64,000 nt of DNA. Origin: Ostrinia nubilalis (taxonomy: Eukaryota > Arthropoda > Insecta > Lepidoptera > Crambidae). The translations under genes and the position numbers were made by a program. The stretch spans positions 13,472,001-13,536,000 of the forward strand of contig NC_087108.1 in NCBI RefSeq assembly GCF_963855985.1, read 5' to 3'. Numbering within the stretch: the first letter of the stretch is position 1; each line of letters opens with the position of its first letter. A model generated the notes under the pieces. That model was not told the DNA's origin. It was given only the letters and a program-made list of their open reading frames with translations, and searched no databases. Shown here in pieces: positions 18,181 through 30,515 of the stretch.

Positions 18181-20424
18181 CCCTGTCGGGCACTGCATTT
18201 TTTTAAAATGAAATGTATCTACAATGGAGAAAATAGCTTCCATCCAATTTCTGGTCGCACGACGTTTGTCACAATAATCAAGCATAGCTGCCAGCCTATT
18301 CCCGTTCTAATTCCATTTTTGCAGAGCAATCTGTGACTACCGATCTGTCCTGAATGATATACGGCCCGCAGTAACGTATGGAGTACTAGTTCCATAAAAT
18401 ACTAGTGACAAACTGTGTTAGAATGAATTGTGGGCGGCACGTGGCCTGATAGTCGCAGATATTGCTGTCACGGCACGTGCTGGTTGGTTGGAGAACATTT
18501 TTTTATTAAGTTATGGAGTCGAAATAAAGCTCTTGGTATTGGAGCAGAAGATATTAAAATAAAAGCGGATAACTGGTTACTTCGTCGAATGTTAGGAGTT
18601 TTTTTTTGTTCTAATTCAGATTATGATTGTTATCGAATTAAAGTAATTAAATATTTATATTATTGTGAATGTTTATTTCTATATGTTATAAGTAAAGAAT
18701 CTCACATAGACCTTATTTACGATTCATAAGAAAGATTGTACAAACAGAGTAAAATTTCAAACATTTTTCTAGTCTTATAAGAAATGTATTGTAGATAGAG
18801 CTAAAAAATATACATTGAGAGCTTTACGTTTTCTGGAAATCATTGCTCATAATAATAAGCAAAGCTATTCCATTCGCAGAATTTGAGTAACTGGAACGAA
18901 AGATAAAAGTCAAGAATTAATTTTATTCGATACTGATATCAATTGAGTTTTCTATAAGTTATTTGAGACAGCCTTTACTTTTTGACATAACAATAGTAAG
19001 TGGGTAATTTGAATATGTTTTTCTGTAGGATCTTTAATAAAATGACAAAAAGCAGCTCGTTTTCGCTAGTCAAGGCGTGACAAGAAAAACAAATAATATT
19101 TCTTGTGAAAACACGAGTAAATTTTCAGCTGAAAATTCAGATGTACAAACTACAATGTAACTGAGCGAGTTGCCGAGTTAAACGTATTACTAAAATGTTG
19201 CGTAATATCTAACATTCGGCGCAGAGGGCAAAAACTACGAAGACTTTGTTTTAAAATAAGATGTAATGTAAAAGGAATACCTAACGTACAGCACAGTTAA
19301 TGCTTTTTTGTCTCACATTAAAATTAAATAAATAACAAGCTTTTGACCGTAGCTTCGCCATTCTTTGCATTGTTGTAATTTGGGTAAATTATCAGTAGGT
19401 ATGGTTGTAAATTATAGCCTCATGTTATTATTTTGATGTATAGAAATCGAACTTTCTTTATTGAAATATAAATAAAATATCTTTATTGACGTAAATACAC
19501 TGTACAATTTTATATTAAGACCCTGGCTCCTAAACTAATGTAATTCAGGAGACTGTAAAGTTTCATCAAAACTCTTTCAATTCGTATAAGATTAACAAAC
19601 ATCCGTCGCATTTATAATATTAGTAGGTACATAATCGTATTTTAACAAATTACTGGCTCTATGTTTACTTCATATATTTTATCAGATTTCTGATAGTGAA
19701 ATTGGCCCTAAGATGCTTCTCATAGTTTTTAATTTGATTTCAGTTTATACAGAAAAATACTCTGAAAATACTCGTCATGTTTCTGACGCGAAAGTTTCAT
19801 AAAATTTCAAATAAAAGTATAATAAGAGCCCGCAATATCTTTTTAATGACTTGTACTGCGAACGTGTAGGGATTTTTAATATTGTTTTAGTATTTAATTT
19901 TTTTCTTGAATTATAGCTGAGTCCGTAGGTTCGTACCCCAGTGGCAGCAAATGTTAATATAACGAGCATGAGAATTGATACCTGGAATCATGGAGGTTTT
20001 GTTGTTTTTAGTCCATTTATATTATGTGGGTAACAGTTAATTTAGTATTCATGTATTTTAGAAGAATCACAAAAACTAAAGCTTTCGTTACCTTTGTTAT
20101 CGTTTCCAGTTCAAGATCACATATAAAGATTAACTGATAATCGATGTATAAGTCCACAAATGGAAAACACTTTAGTTACATCGTTCGTTTCAGCCGAAAG
20201 ACGACGTAGTTACATACCTGAGGCGCTTTTCTTATGGCGACGCGACGGCATTATATGAATAGCCCGTTTACAATCGATTTGTTATGGTACACCGATTGAC
20301 ATTTCCATAGTTAACCGATTCCCCAAACCAAATAAATTACAGTATTAACAGTATGACTTAGGTTTTCACCTTTAACCTATGATGCTAAACTCCTATACAC
20401 GCGTGTAGTTCGGTGTTCTGACGC
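18181..20424. other. No gene; partial Helitron-like 5' end at 19560-19630
   Basis: At 19600-19632 the text 'catccgtcgcatttataata' and 'ttagtagg' is the reverse complement of a CTAG-element 5' end (cctactaatattataaatgc), without its 3' end. An open frame at 18430-18729 is AT-rich and unrecognised. No other supportable features. Confidence 0.4.
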
Positions 20425-20565
20425 ACGTATACACAAACGATGCTTGCTACTGAAGTAGCAAATCAAACTCACAGCGTTGAATTGAGCTCTGTGATTGGTT
20501 CGTGTGTCACCCTGTGTGTCCACGGGCACTGTGAGACCTCATAGTAATGTTTGTGAATACGGGCG
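20425..20565. mobile_element. MITE, CCGTATTCACAAAC family, copy 2
   Basis: Left 'acgtatacacaaacgatgct', interior 'cacagcgttgaattgagctc' and 'attggttcgtgtg', right 'aatgtttgtgaatacgggcg'. Both terminal repeats are present, slightly diverged from copy 1, with an additional 'accctgtgtgtcc' segment shared with copy 3. Confidence 0.68.
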
Positions 20566-22756
20566 TTTGATACATAACCGTGTAGAAGAGGCCTAACCTG
20601 TCAATATCGGTCGCCGAACGTCACCGACCCCAGACAAGGGTCAGGCCTGAGACCTCACGTTTAAACAATTTGCTACGAAATCAACTATTCATGCGACATC
20701 ATCCCTTTTTACAACGAAAAATGTAGCGATCTTCGTTTTTAAGGGAACGGCCGATTGCAAGATTAATGCGGGTGGTTGAATTTTAAGCAGATTTCGTCAG
20801 TGATCGGCTAATAGAATTAATATTTCATGTAAAACAAACTCGTGGCATAGTTGTAGAACTAAATCAGCAGGCTTCAGAGTTTTAAATTTCTAGATCATAA
20901 AGTTGTTCTTAGTTATTGAAATGATACTTGTTACCTAATGAAATGTAATTACTAATACATAATAGTTATTCCATTGTTATTTAACGATGGGATATCCGAC
21001 TTGAAACACCGGATTTTAAACGCAAAGCCTTTCCTGTGTTTACTTTTAATGTTTTGTGTTGGATTATTATTTAAAACAGGAAAATTTCCTCTACAGCACC
21101 AACCGTGTAATGCACTTTTCCTTCCAAAAAAGAGGTAACTATTTTACCTTTGTTTTGTTTAACCTTTTTACCAAATGTTGCACCGTGCTAGGTCACATAC
21201 TTTGAACCAACAGTTCACCTAAATCTAATCTCTTTATTTTTACACTGAGCACCTACATACATTCCACTCGCTACTCTCGTATTCTCAATTCTCCTCGCCG
21301 ATACTGTGTCTACTCAACCGTGAAGTAAAGGAAACTATTATTAATCATTGTAGGTATATCTTGAATCTTCAGGAAGGATATCGAAAGCGACCAGAATCGA
21401 GAAGTAGTAGCCGTTTTTACAGGCATTATTGAACAGTTGATTTTGCTCTGAACACGTAAATAAGTAGGTACGTACATACATACTTAAAATGGAATTGTTC
21501 TAATAATCGTTCTCTCAAATAAATAAAAACCTATATCACTGAAACTCCTATATTATTTTATTGGAGCTGCAACAATGTATTACTTTGTACAATGTACTGC
21601 TTTGTTCTATACGTCTGACTGTTATGTTATCGCTCTGTTTTGTGCACAATTTACGCATGGCTTTTGAATAAAAGGCGATTCATGGCAAAGATTAGCGCGG
21701 CGTAATTCAATCCAGCGAATGTAATACAACCCTCACGACGTGCTGTCATGTACCGTACGAGGGTCGGCCCGAATCACGCGGTATCGACACGAGCCACCTC
21801 AAACAATCCTGCGATTTTGCAAAATAATACGAGCGAGGTGCTTAGTGCTATAAAGACGCTGAGAACTTTATAAATAATCAAATTATTTAAGTTTTAAAAA
21901 TGTCAACTTTATTGTTTTATGCGCCAAAGCGAAAATTAAAAGTTCGAGGTATTCCTCGAAGCGCACCGATTTTAAAGCGCTCCCAATGATGCATACTCAA
22001 AATATTTCTCGAAGCGTATGTTATGTTGCCTTGGTACTATATATTCTACTTCGGGGAAAGGTTTAGGTGCGCCTCAAAATAGGTAGGTACTATACCACAA
22101 AATATCATGAAGTTCTGCCACCAAAATAATGCCTCTACAATCGGAAATTTTGATTCTATCTTCTTCGCATATTATAATGTGAAAGTAATAATAAAACTGC
22201 ATATTTTTTCAGACTAATGTTTACGTTTGAGTCGGGTAAGACAATATTATTGGGTCAAGCGGCCGCGGTTGGCAAATTCCGAGGGTAAAATTGCACTCCC
22301 ACAATCATGGGTTACCACAAGGGTGAATTGAATTAGGCTGCGACAAGTTAAGTGTTGTATAGTTTTTATTTTAAGACGATATTGTGCTATGTAAATATTT
22401 TTTTATTTCTTTCATAATTAGGCAATGCGTCAAGAAACAATCAACAATTACAATTCTCAATTTTCCTAACCTCAGCGCAGCTAGCCCACTATTTAGGATC
22501 ATGGTAGTCATGTTCCTACAAAGCGAGACATTTTTCACAAAGTAAGCGAGAGAATATGTAAGCGAGGAATATGTGCGAGGATGTGTGAGGAGAGTTTGCT
22601 ACAACAATTGTACGAAGTGGTGAAGCGAGCCAAAGCACACAATGAAATGAAAAGACAATTGTTTAACACTGGTCAATCGGACGTTTACGTTTCTTGAAAG
22701 CACTCAACTGCTTCTCTTAGTTCTACTCGTAGCTAAAAATGCATATTCCATCCAAT
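20566..22756. other. No gene recognised
   Basis: Contains a CG-richer stretch at about 20590-20670 and 21710-21860, but no splice-bounded or domain-bearing frame. No repeat with clear ends was seen. Confidence 0.4.
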
Positions 22757-22905
22757 AAATATGTTCGTTTCAGCCAAATGACGTCAACTGCTAGACAAAG
22801 GCCTCCGAAACGACCGGTCTTAAACGCTGCCCGCATCCAGGTACTTCTCGCGACTTTCACCAGATCGTCAGTCCACCTAGCCTGTCCACACTGCCTTCCG
22901 GCTCG
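22757..22905 (-). mobile_element. RTE-type LINE 3' end
   Basis: Begins 'tgttcgtttcagccaaatga' and 'cgtcaactgctagacaaagg', the reverse complement of the (CGAA)n-tailed RTE ending seen at 30418 and 37470. It continues into the C-terminal coding part (aacgctgcccgcatccaggt, the complement of a W-M-R-A-A reading), with frame damage. Confidence 0.62.
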
Positions 22906-23010
22906 TGATCACTATATGAGAACTTTTCTGCCCCATCAGCAGTACTTCAAATATTTAACATCTTTATCTCAGACATTCGACTAATATAACTCTTATATCG
23001 AGTATTACCT

Positions 23011-23067
23011 AGACTGCATCTCACTTAACACCAGGTGCGATTGCGGTCAAATACCTGCCTTGTCTAG

Positions 23068-23104
<37 letters not shown>
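23011..23104 (+). repeat. Retroposon 3' end with 34-base poly-A tail
   Basis: Reads 'agactgcatctcacttaaca', 'ccaggtgcgattgcggtcaa' and 'atacctgccttgtctagcat' followed by A34 (23071-23104). The uninterrupted A-run suggests a fairly young insertion. It is the same family as the minus-strand fragment at 1646-1717. Confidence 0.72.
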
Positions 23105-23106
<2 letters not shown>

Positions 23107-24293
23107 ACCCTTTAATAAAATTGAATAAGAATCAATATTAGATGCCAGTAGGGCATCTGTGTCGGTTGTTCTTAGAAATGTTCGATAAAATGTTTTATCT
23201 AGAAAAAAATAATAATATTAAAATGTAGCTAACATAGTAGGTAATAACTTTGATTTGTTGAAATATATTCCTGTTTGCAATGGTGCCTTAATTTTTGTTG
23301 ATGTTTAGGTAGGTATTCTACGTATATTAAATTTTAGCTCAAGATAGTGCTTAACTTATTGAAAAGTAGGAAAATGGGGCAAATTTTCCTTCCGATGGCA
23401 CGTGACTGAAAAACATATCAATGGTTAGCGTGGCTTTTTGGAAACGAGAAATCGATATATTGTTATATTACATTGGTGCATATTACAACAAAAAATCGAA
23501 TATTTCCATCACTAGTCGCTATGGGAAAAATTCATAACAGAAATGTATGATACAAACGCAGATATTTGGTAAATATTCGGAATGAAATATGCTAAAGGCT
23601 CCTTTATTTGCCCACTGGACGTTACATGGGCGATATTTAAATTGGTAATATCGGGTATGTGGGTCGACGTCGGCCATTATTGGACATACGGCCCCAAACT
23701 TTCCTTGTCAAAGTCGTTTTTATGGAAGAGTATACTGCTGAGCTTAACTGAAATTATTGCAGCAGCTATAAAGTTTATGTTTTCAGACGATTTTTCCTGA
23801 AAATATTAATCTTTCTTAGGTTTTATATGTGATAATATAAAAAGTCATGTACCTATATTTTTTTTTTATTGCCGTTTTTATCATCAAGCACAATATTCGC
23901 AATACTTAAGTACCTAATTTGAATCTAGGTCGATTTTCAACCCGTTTTAATATATATAATTATGCGTTTTAGGGTTCAATTTCTGCATCTTGTAATATCA
24001 CTTGGAAGTCTTCCATGGCATCAGCAATATTTAGTAGGTATGGTTAAGACCTCGTTCATGGAGAATCAGATCAAGCATACATTAAACTTTAAGCCCAAAT
24101 CGATACGTTCCGTGCCAAAGATAGATTAACCCATATTGTCGATCTATTTGGATTAATTCAATAACTATACCTACCTAGTCTGTCTACTATTCTGACTGAC
24201 TTATAAGCTTAGAACTTGACCTTCAATGGTTGCGTTTTTATCCTGGCTACACAGGAGTTGCAGCGGTGGGAACGAGAAAACTCATAAAATCTC
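23105..24293. other. No gene recognised
   Basis: An open frame at 23582-23800 (72 codons, from ATG) has two hydrophobic stretches but no family resemblance, no Kozak or splice support and no coding bias. I leave it as non-coding. Confidence 0.35.
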
Positions 24294-24426
24294 ATAAAAC
24301 TCATTTATTTATGCAAGTAGCCTTTAAAAAATCACTTTTACACGTCCCACTATTAACTCTACCACTGCTTTAGGACAATAAATGGGCCAGTGCTGAGAAG
24401 AAGCAGCGCAAGAAACTCAGTCACTG
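24294..24426 (-). mobile_element. LINE-A 3' UTR fragment
   Basis: Matches the 3' UTR of LINE-A at 6260-6385: 'aaactcatttatttatgcaa', 'cacttttacacgtcccacta', 'aggacaataaatgggccagt' and 'gctgagaagaagcagcgcaa'. Only the non-coding terminus is present. The left edge has a short repeated 'ctcataaaa' motif, the element's 3' tail. Confidence 0.75.
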
Positions 24427-24444
24427 GAGAATAGAGAGAGATGT

Positions 24445-24470
24445 GGGAATAGTCCTACGGGACTATTCCC
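24445..24470. repeat. Perfect 26-bp hairpin
   Basis: The arms GGGAATAGTCC (24445-24455) and GGACTATTCCC (24460-24470) are exact complements around the tetranucleotide TACG. It lies 19 bp from the LINE-A fragment. No T-run follows on either strand. Function unknown. Confidence 0.8.
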
Positions 24471-25014
24471 ATTACAATAACCATTACGATAACCATAGCA
24501 TTGTAAAGTTACATCAAAATCCATCATGCATGAAGCAGTAACAAACAATCATTCTCAAAAACGTAAATATTTAAGTAATAAATAAAGCACGAAACGTACC
24601 TATTTTGTAACTAGGCGTGGCTCGTTATTAACTATACTAAACAACCTGTTCTCCTGATTGTGCACATTAATAAGTATACCAAAACACGTAGTTCCTGACT
24701 GTTATTGGCCCAAGTTAACAAACTTCCTCATTGGTCTTACAGTTTCCTAGTTCATAACGTAATCAGTCAAGTCGTTAGAGTGAAAGTGGGCAGGAAACTA
24801 CATCTTCTAACTTGTTTTCATAAAACAATGTAGTTTATTTATCTAAATATGTATTTCACGAATCTTTCAAAAGGCAACGTAAGAATTACAGTTATTAATA
24901 TTGTTTTTTTTTTCAACAATAAGCTTTAGTACTGAAGTTGGCAGCAACAGCACACCACATTTTTGTGCAAAATGATACAAACGAATACCGTACTTTAAGA
25001 CTAAACTTAAGTTG
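24471..25014. other. No feature recognised
   Basis: Unassigned AT-rich sequence between the hairpin and the half fold-back MITE. Confidence 0.4.
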
Positions 25015-25204
25015 TGGCTGTCTAAATGTATGGAAGCTGGATACATTGAATTTTCGGATAGATCCAGTTTATTCTGTTATCTATTTTGATACCGTTTGAT
25101 AGAGCTTGTGAAGCATTTTCAGGATCAGTAACCAGTTTTTCGATATCTTGTATAGTTTAGAAATAATCGAGTGGGATCACTTGTCGTAGTACTTTTCTAC
25201 CCTG
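25015..25204. mobile_element. CAGGGTGG fold-back MITE, right half only
   Basis: Carries 'aatgtatggaagctgg', 'agatccagtttattctgtta', 'ggatcagtaaccagtttttc' and 'gaaataatcgagtgggatca', ending 'ctaccctg' before TA. The left arm is absent. A 4-5 bp interruption ('gtagtactt') lies in the terminal repeat, so this is a decayed copy. Confidence 0.68.
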
Positions 25205-25379
25205 TAGACATTTATACATACGAGTATGTACCTAATGTAACGTTCTTACGAATAGTAAAACAATACAGGTAAAATGTACGACGTTTGGTTCGTGAAAGGG
25301 TGACACTGACAATGACACTAGATAAAGCGGCTCATTGTTCTGTTATAAAATCACCTTTAAACGTTCTATTCACTACTAA

Positions 25380-25462
25380 AGTTCGGTTGCCGAGCACGTA
25401 GAATTTCGTCCAATGACCCCAAGCTACCCATCCTTATTACTCGCGCGTAATCATATTTCGAC
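25380..25462 (-). repeat. Half copy of the large fold-back element
   Basis: Reads 'gagcacgtagaatttcgtcc', 'aatgaccccaagctacccat' and 'ccttattactcgcgcgtaat', matching the left arm of 56015-56320. The opposite arm is missing. Confidence 0.7.
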
Positions 25463-26061
25463 CGGACATTACCTGCAGTGAATAAAGCTGCTTCAAGTAC
25501 CTACATTTTTCTTTCTGATAAAATTGAACAAAGTTATCAAAAAGTGATTAATCCAATCCAGGTATACCCTCAGGATAATCCAACTTTTCTAGAGACCAAA
25601 CAATGTATAGACGCAGCAGCTGTTTCCTCCACTAATTGGATGTCACGAACTTACAGAAACAACCGCGAGAGGGCGCCAGTAATTAATTTACGACCTTCTT
25701 CCGGTGCCTGCGTCGATTGGCTCGATAAGCTCACAATTAGTCAACTTCCTTGTGTATTTGATTTGCTTTTTTTAGGAAATGTATCGGACGGAAAAGGATG
25801 ACAAAAGTTTTCGTAAGTTAGGTAGATATACTCTCAGAGCTAAATAGGTTTACACCAAAATAATGTCAGTTTTTTAATATTTATCAAAATTTTCAGATAG
25901 AAGAATTTAAAATGAGCTCAAACTTCAGTCTTGATACATCAAAAAAGTCCTTATTTGGAGTGTTCTCCAACCATACCATACCATGTACCATAGGCTCTAC
26001 GTGTTCGTTATTTTGACACCAAAGTATCAAACGCGACACACGTGTAACATATTATTACAAC
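25463..26061. other. No gene called; 107-codon open frame at 25478-25801
   Basis: The frame starts at a non-ATG codon, has no recognisable domain and includes 'gagagggcgcc', a motif that recurs in lepidopteran repeats. I see no evidence that it is a gene. Confidence 0.3.
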
Positions 26062-26164
26062 AAATCGAACGCACAGCGTTGAATAGAGCTCTGTAATTGG
26101 TTCGTGTGTTACCCTGTGCTTCCACGCGCAATATGAGACCTCATAGTAATGTTTGTGAATACGG
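26062..26164. mobile_element. MITE, CCGTATTCACAAAC family, copy 3 (left end missing)
   Basis: Has 'aaatcgaacgcacagcgttg', 'attggttcgtgtgttaccct' and the right terminus 'gtttgtgaatacgg'. The left terminal repeat is absent; the sequence begins inside the element. Confidence 0.65.
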
Positions 26165-26269
26165 ATGTTATTATTTTGTGGACTAATCCTACCACTGTAA
26201 CTTCTAGAGACACGGTTCCACAACTTGACTGCCAATAAAAGTAGAAGAATATCAGTGGAAGCTAAGTTA

Positions 26270-26684
26270 TCTATACTTATAATAAATCTGTAGAGGTCAA
26301 TTCGGTACCTACATGAAATATATTTTCAAAATAACTATTAGTGACCGATACTGATGCCAAAAATGCAATTAGTAAAATTTTTGTCTGTCTGTCTGTCTGT
26401 CTGTATGTTCCTTATAGAAATAGTATACTTAAGAAATCCCACAGGAACGGGAATTAGCGGGAAAATCCTTTTGTATGAAAAATCTAAACCGCTTAAGTTA
26501 AACGCTTGAAATTTGGCGTGCGCCTTAGTAAACTTATAGCTTAGTTACAACAGGATATTGCAAAATTCCCACGGGAACGGGAGTTAGCGTGAAAAAATAT
26601 TTGTATGAAAAAATCTAAACTGCGTAAGATAAATGAAGGGGGTAAAACGGGATCCACGCGTACGAAGTCGCGGACGGCCGCTAG
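26270..26684 (+). mobile_element. Helitron-like element, same family as 17338
   Basis: Begins A|TCTATACTTATAATAAATC and ends 'cgcggacggccgctag' before T, giving the expected AT insertion signature. It carries one copy of the unit duplicated at 17641/17774, a short (TCTG)n run, and 'gggatccacgcgtacgaagt' upstream of the terminal hairpin. Confidence 0.68.
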
Positions 26685-27121
26685 TTTCCAAATGTAAGTT
26701 ATCAAAACATTATACCCGCAACGGAATATCTTTAGTATACAATGTGATAAACACCTTAATAACCTAGGTATATTACCGTTCCCAGCACCTAATAAAGTTC
26801 GAGATTTGATCCAATGAATATTAAAGTAAATGGTCAACAGAATCAGGCAAGTCTAACGAGGCTTGAACTAATGAAGAAGTCAATTAGCACGTCAATTGAT
26901 TCAGAGATAATATCTAAACACAAACCCTATTCAAATTCACGTTAAACGGGCCGTTTTGTTCATTTAACTATAGTGTAAGAAGAACAGCAAGTTCATTGCA
27001 AACGCACATACAATATTTTTACCGTATGCGCCGCTGAGTTATCGCATTGTAAGTAGAACTAACATTTTACACAGCATTTTGAATAACATTGCCCAAAATT
27101 TAACGGTACAATAAAACTTAA
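26685..27121. other. No feature recognised
   Basis: Unassigned spacer between a Helitron-like element and a small MITE. Confidence 0.4.
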
Positions 27122-27239
27122 GGCTGAGTTTCACCGCCTTATTTTAACCGTGACTATAGCGATAACCGGTGCTTTTTGTATGGAGTTTGATAGACTCTTG
27201 GCGTTTGTTAAAGTTAAAGTAAAATGGTGTAACCCAACC
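27122..27239. mobile_element. GGCTGRGTTGCACC MITE, copy 1
   Basis: Left GGCTGAGTTTCACCGCCTTA and right 'aatggtgtaacccaacc' are inverted repeats; the middle has 'gataaccggtgctttttgta'. It is flanked by TAA and TTA, close to the TWA duplication of PIF/Harbinger-type elements. Five other copies lie in this window. Confidence 0.75.
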
Positions 27240-27639
27240 TTAGTCTGATTTTAAAATGCGTAACGTAAAACCACAAATTAGGCACTACCCTAAAACTCTA
27301 TTAAAATATTTTTGCATAAATAAAGTGTGATTCTAAGAGTAAAATGTCAGTCTAACCTTCATAAATTAAGCCTTTCAACTTTTTAGGTAAATTACTTTTA
27401 ACAATTACTTAACCTAACCCTTAAATTTAATTAGAGAACTAAGCTTATTTGGGTCACCTAATTACGAATTTTAATTTCAGTGACCTGGCTGTTCTCTTCT
27501 GATTATAGCTAAACGCCGTCCCAGTCTCCACTCTAATCTATTTAAAGACCTTTAAACATTAAATGGGCGTTCTCAAAGGCGCTTTGATGCAGCGATCGTT
27601 TAAGGCTGTATCAGGGCCGTGAAGGTAGGTTTGATGCTA
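27240..27639. other. No gene; splice-like signals without an open frame
   Basis: 'aattttaatttcag' ends at 27480 and 'gtgaag|gtaggt' lies at about 27625, so an exon-shaped interval exists. All three plus frames contain stops inside it, so it would have to be non-coding. I do not call an exon. Confidence 0.25.
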
Positions 27640-27721
27640 CCAGTGTTGTTTTAGGATTTGTTTAATTGTTTTAAAACTAACCCAGGCGGTTTAACTGCTT
27701 TAATTTTGGTCAATGTCGATG

Positions 27722-28049
27722 GGGCAGCAAGGTTCTGGAGTGGAGGCCACGTACCGGAAAACGCAGCGTGGGACGTCCACTCACAAGGTGGACCGATGAC
27801 CTGATAAAGGTAGCAGGAAGGCGCTGGATGCAAGCCGCTACCAACCGTGCGATGTGGTGCAACGTTGGGCGTTAGGACGATTAAATAAGTAAACTGACTG
27901 CGTACTAAGAGCTCATTTATGAAGAGTGTATAGTATAACCTTATATACTATGTAAGGGATGTAAGTGTGTGCATGCGTCGTGACGCGCATACTACAGTGG
28001 AAGTCATTGGGGGAGGCCTATGTTCAGCAGTGGACGTCCTGTGGCTGAA

Positions 28050-28092
<43 letters not shown>
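27722..28092 (+). pseudogene. RTE-type LINE: reverse transcriptase C-terminus and 3' end
   Basis: The frame LEWRPRTGKRSVGRPLTRW, WTDDLIKVAGRRWMQAATNR and AMWCNVGR ends at TAG 27873-27875. This is the typical lepidopteran RTE C-terminal tail after the RT domain. The 3' UTR runs to 'ggcctatgttcagcagtgga', 'cgtcctgtggctgaaatgat' and a (GAT)n tail at about 28049-28092. The 5' remainder of the element is missing, consistent with truncated insertion. The long (GAT)n suggests modest age. Confidence 0.78.
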
Positions 28093-28093
<1 letters not shown>

Positions 28094-28730
28094 TTTTAGT
28101 CAAAGAAAGTTTTCGGCAAACAATAAATAATAATTATAGATCGATACCGGTCGCAGTGATACTAAGACTTTATTAAACTAGAATAGCGGCTCAACAAAAA
28201 AAACACAAAAAAAGAAACAACAAATAACCAAAATCAACGGTTCAAAAGTTTCTAATGATTTCACGAGATTCAAAAATTGTATTAATACTTTTTTGTGCTT
28301 CATTTAAGACCCTATGTCGCAGCAAAATTTTACAAGATTTCGAATAATGGTCTTCAAACAAGAGTGATTAATGTGACTGGCTTAAAGGATTCTAATAAAA
28401 TGAATTAATCATCAATTTCCCGATACTTTTAATTTGCATTAATTTATAATTTGTAATTAGTTTAAAACTTTGAACATTAAGTAGGCCATCCTATCCTACT
28501 AAGCTGTTGCTATATTTTGTAAAACTCTAATGCTATCCAATATGCCGTCTGCTTAATTTTGCTGTCCCATAAAAAATACAATACTGTTTCTTTTCAGCAC
28601 TTGCCACACTTATTATGTTTGTATTAAAGCGCTGGTACCTAGCTCATTGAGCACTACATTTTTATTTTTATTATTTTTAAGTTCATTTAGTGCCTGGTCT
28701 AAATTGATAAAAAATATTTCATTTGATTAA

Positions 28731-28927
28731 TGCAATATGCGACTCTATTTATAATTTCATAAAGTTCATTATTCTGTACAACAAACGCTCGGTTACCGGT
28801 TACAGTACCCTGTATCGTTGCTAGTTTCATTATTGCAATATGCGACGTTATCCATGTTACATTAACGTTCATTATCCTGTACAGAAATACTCTGTACCTA
28901 TCAGTACCCTGTGCCGTTGCTAGTGGC
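28731..28927. repeat. Diverged tandem duplication, period about 100 bp
   Basis: 'tgcaatatgcgac' occurs at 28731 and 28833, 'gttcattat.ctgtaca' in each unit, and 'cagtaccctgt..cgttgct' at 28803 and 28902. The copies differ by small indels. The right copy joins a CG-rich block (28925-29010) that is open on the minus strand for about 110 codons but has no recognisable family. Confidence 0.65.
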
Positions 28928-30417
28928 GTGGCTAATCGCCGCGGACGTGGACTGGCGGCTCGAAAAATTGCCGGCGACGTTGACGCAGCGACCTCTCTCA
29001 GATAACCGGACCCTATAGTCTGGGGTCTACTGAGTGAAACGACGTCGATCTATTCGAAATACTGCCCTTTCCACTCTTGGTATTTAAGGTGTGGAGGGAG
29101 AGAGATGAATGTGAGAGCGTTTATGGTTTTGCAGAGTAGACCTCAAGCTCAGAGTCGATATATTGGGTCTGATAACGGCTTTGATTCAGGGATCGAGACT
29201 TGGTTGTAGATGCATTGGTTTTGAATCGATTGCTAGCAATTTTATGTTGCAAAAGACAAACCGAACTATACAACATCGCGAAATGGAAATACCTGGGAGC
29301 ACACCAAATATATGAAATTTTCTGCGTAATTCAGCTTTCGTTTTTATGTTAACATCAGTGCCTTTGAACCTAAAGTAGACATAGCAAATGGAAGCCTACA
29401 AATTAAGTAAGTATACACAGAAAGCAATATTCGACAGAATAACCTAATTAGCCAACTCAAACATAATTAAAACTCATACTCGCGATAACTCTGACTTAAG
29501 TAAATAAAACATTTAACCAATATCGAAAGGGGAATGAACTATGTATTAAATGTCTTATTTCCCACATAAAATATTAGCGATGTTAATACCTTATTCTTCA
29601 AGGATAGGCCTAAAGAAAGTCTTAAGGAAATAATATCTCTAGCGTCCATTTTTTGTAAATAATGACGTAGGTACTAATCATTGGAGAGTAATGAGAACGC
29701 TCCGCTCAGCGTCAATTGTCTGGAATCGATCACTTTTTCATCGACTTCTTAGGCTCATTACGGAATATTGCTTTGTTAATATATTTTCCGGCAGTAATTA
29801 GCGTTGTAATCAAGAAAGGTTTAGTAACTTCATTTTAAAATACTTCAATACTCAATACTCAATATTTTATTGCATCCATTATGTATTTAAAATTAGAACA
29901 TTATGGGCCCTTTTTTAAGTCGTTCAAAACTGCGTGGCGTATCAAATAGAAGTATTTGGAAGTACTGTAAGAACAGCCCCTAAATTCGAATCATAGCAGC
30001 TAAAACATTATTTGTTTGTATAAAGATGTGTTGTTGGTAAATTTTTATCAATAAATAAATAAAACAGTTCACCTTTTAAACAACTACCTAAACTAAAATA
30101 TCTACTACCCTCTTCAACTTTGAAATATTTAAAATAGTATATCTAGCTACTAGAGACCATTGCAAAGCTAGACCACGGCAAAAGTCGTCATACAATGAAT
30201 AAACCGTTACTTTGTTCGCTGTTTTACTGACCAAATAGAATAGTTACAATGTCACACCTAAGTTTGTGGTCGTAAACACTTCTGTCACGGGGAAGCAAAT
30301 TACGCAACTTGAAAGATAATTATATTTTTTCAGTTAGTGTGACAAAATTACTGTTCTATGGGACCAATCAGAAATCATAATATTGCTGAAATAATGTTAT
30401 AATACATTTCCCCATTG
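28928..30417. other. No gene called; LINE tail at 29845-29895
   Basis: The CG-rich block at 28925-29060 could be a promoter or exon of something but lacks clean splice sites. At 29845-29895, 'caatactcaatactcaatat' and 'tttattgcatccattatg' is a diverged third copy of the (TATTGAG)n LINE 3' end. Confidence 0.35.
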
Positions 30418-30515
30418 GTGAAGGTCGCGGGAGGCGCCTGTTGTGGAAATCCTTGGGGGAGGCCTTTGTCCAGCAGTGGACGTCTTTCGGCTGAAACGAA
30501 CGAACGAACGAACAA
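30418..30515 (+). mobile_element. RTE-type LINE 3' end with (CGAA)n tail
   Basis: Reads 'gtgaaggtcgcgggaggcgc', 'tggggga ggcctttgtcc' and 'agcagtggacgtctttcggc', then (CGAA)n at 30498-30512. Only the last codons and 3' UTR remain. Confidence 0.68.

Noticed and set aside
25478..25801. 107-codon plus-strand ORF
   Set aside because: No ATG start, no recognisable family, no splice context, and it contains repeat-like wording.
27481..27624. Exon between a strong acceptor (27480) and GTAGGT donor
   Set aside because: All three frames contain stops; nothing supports a non-coding exon here either.
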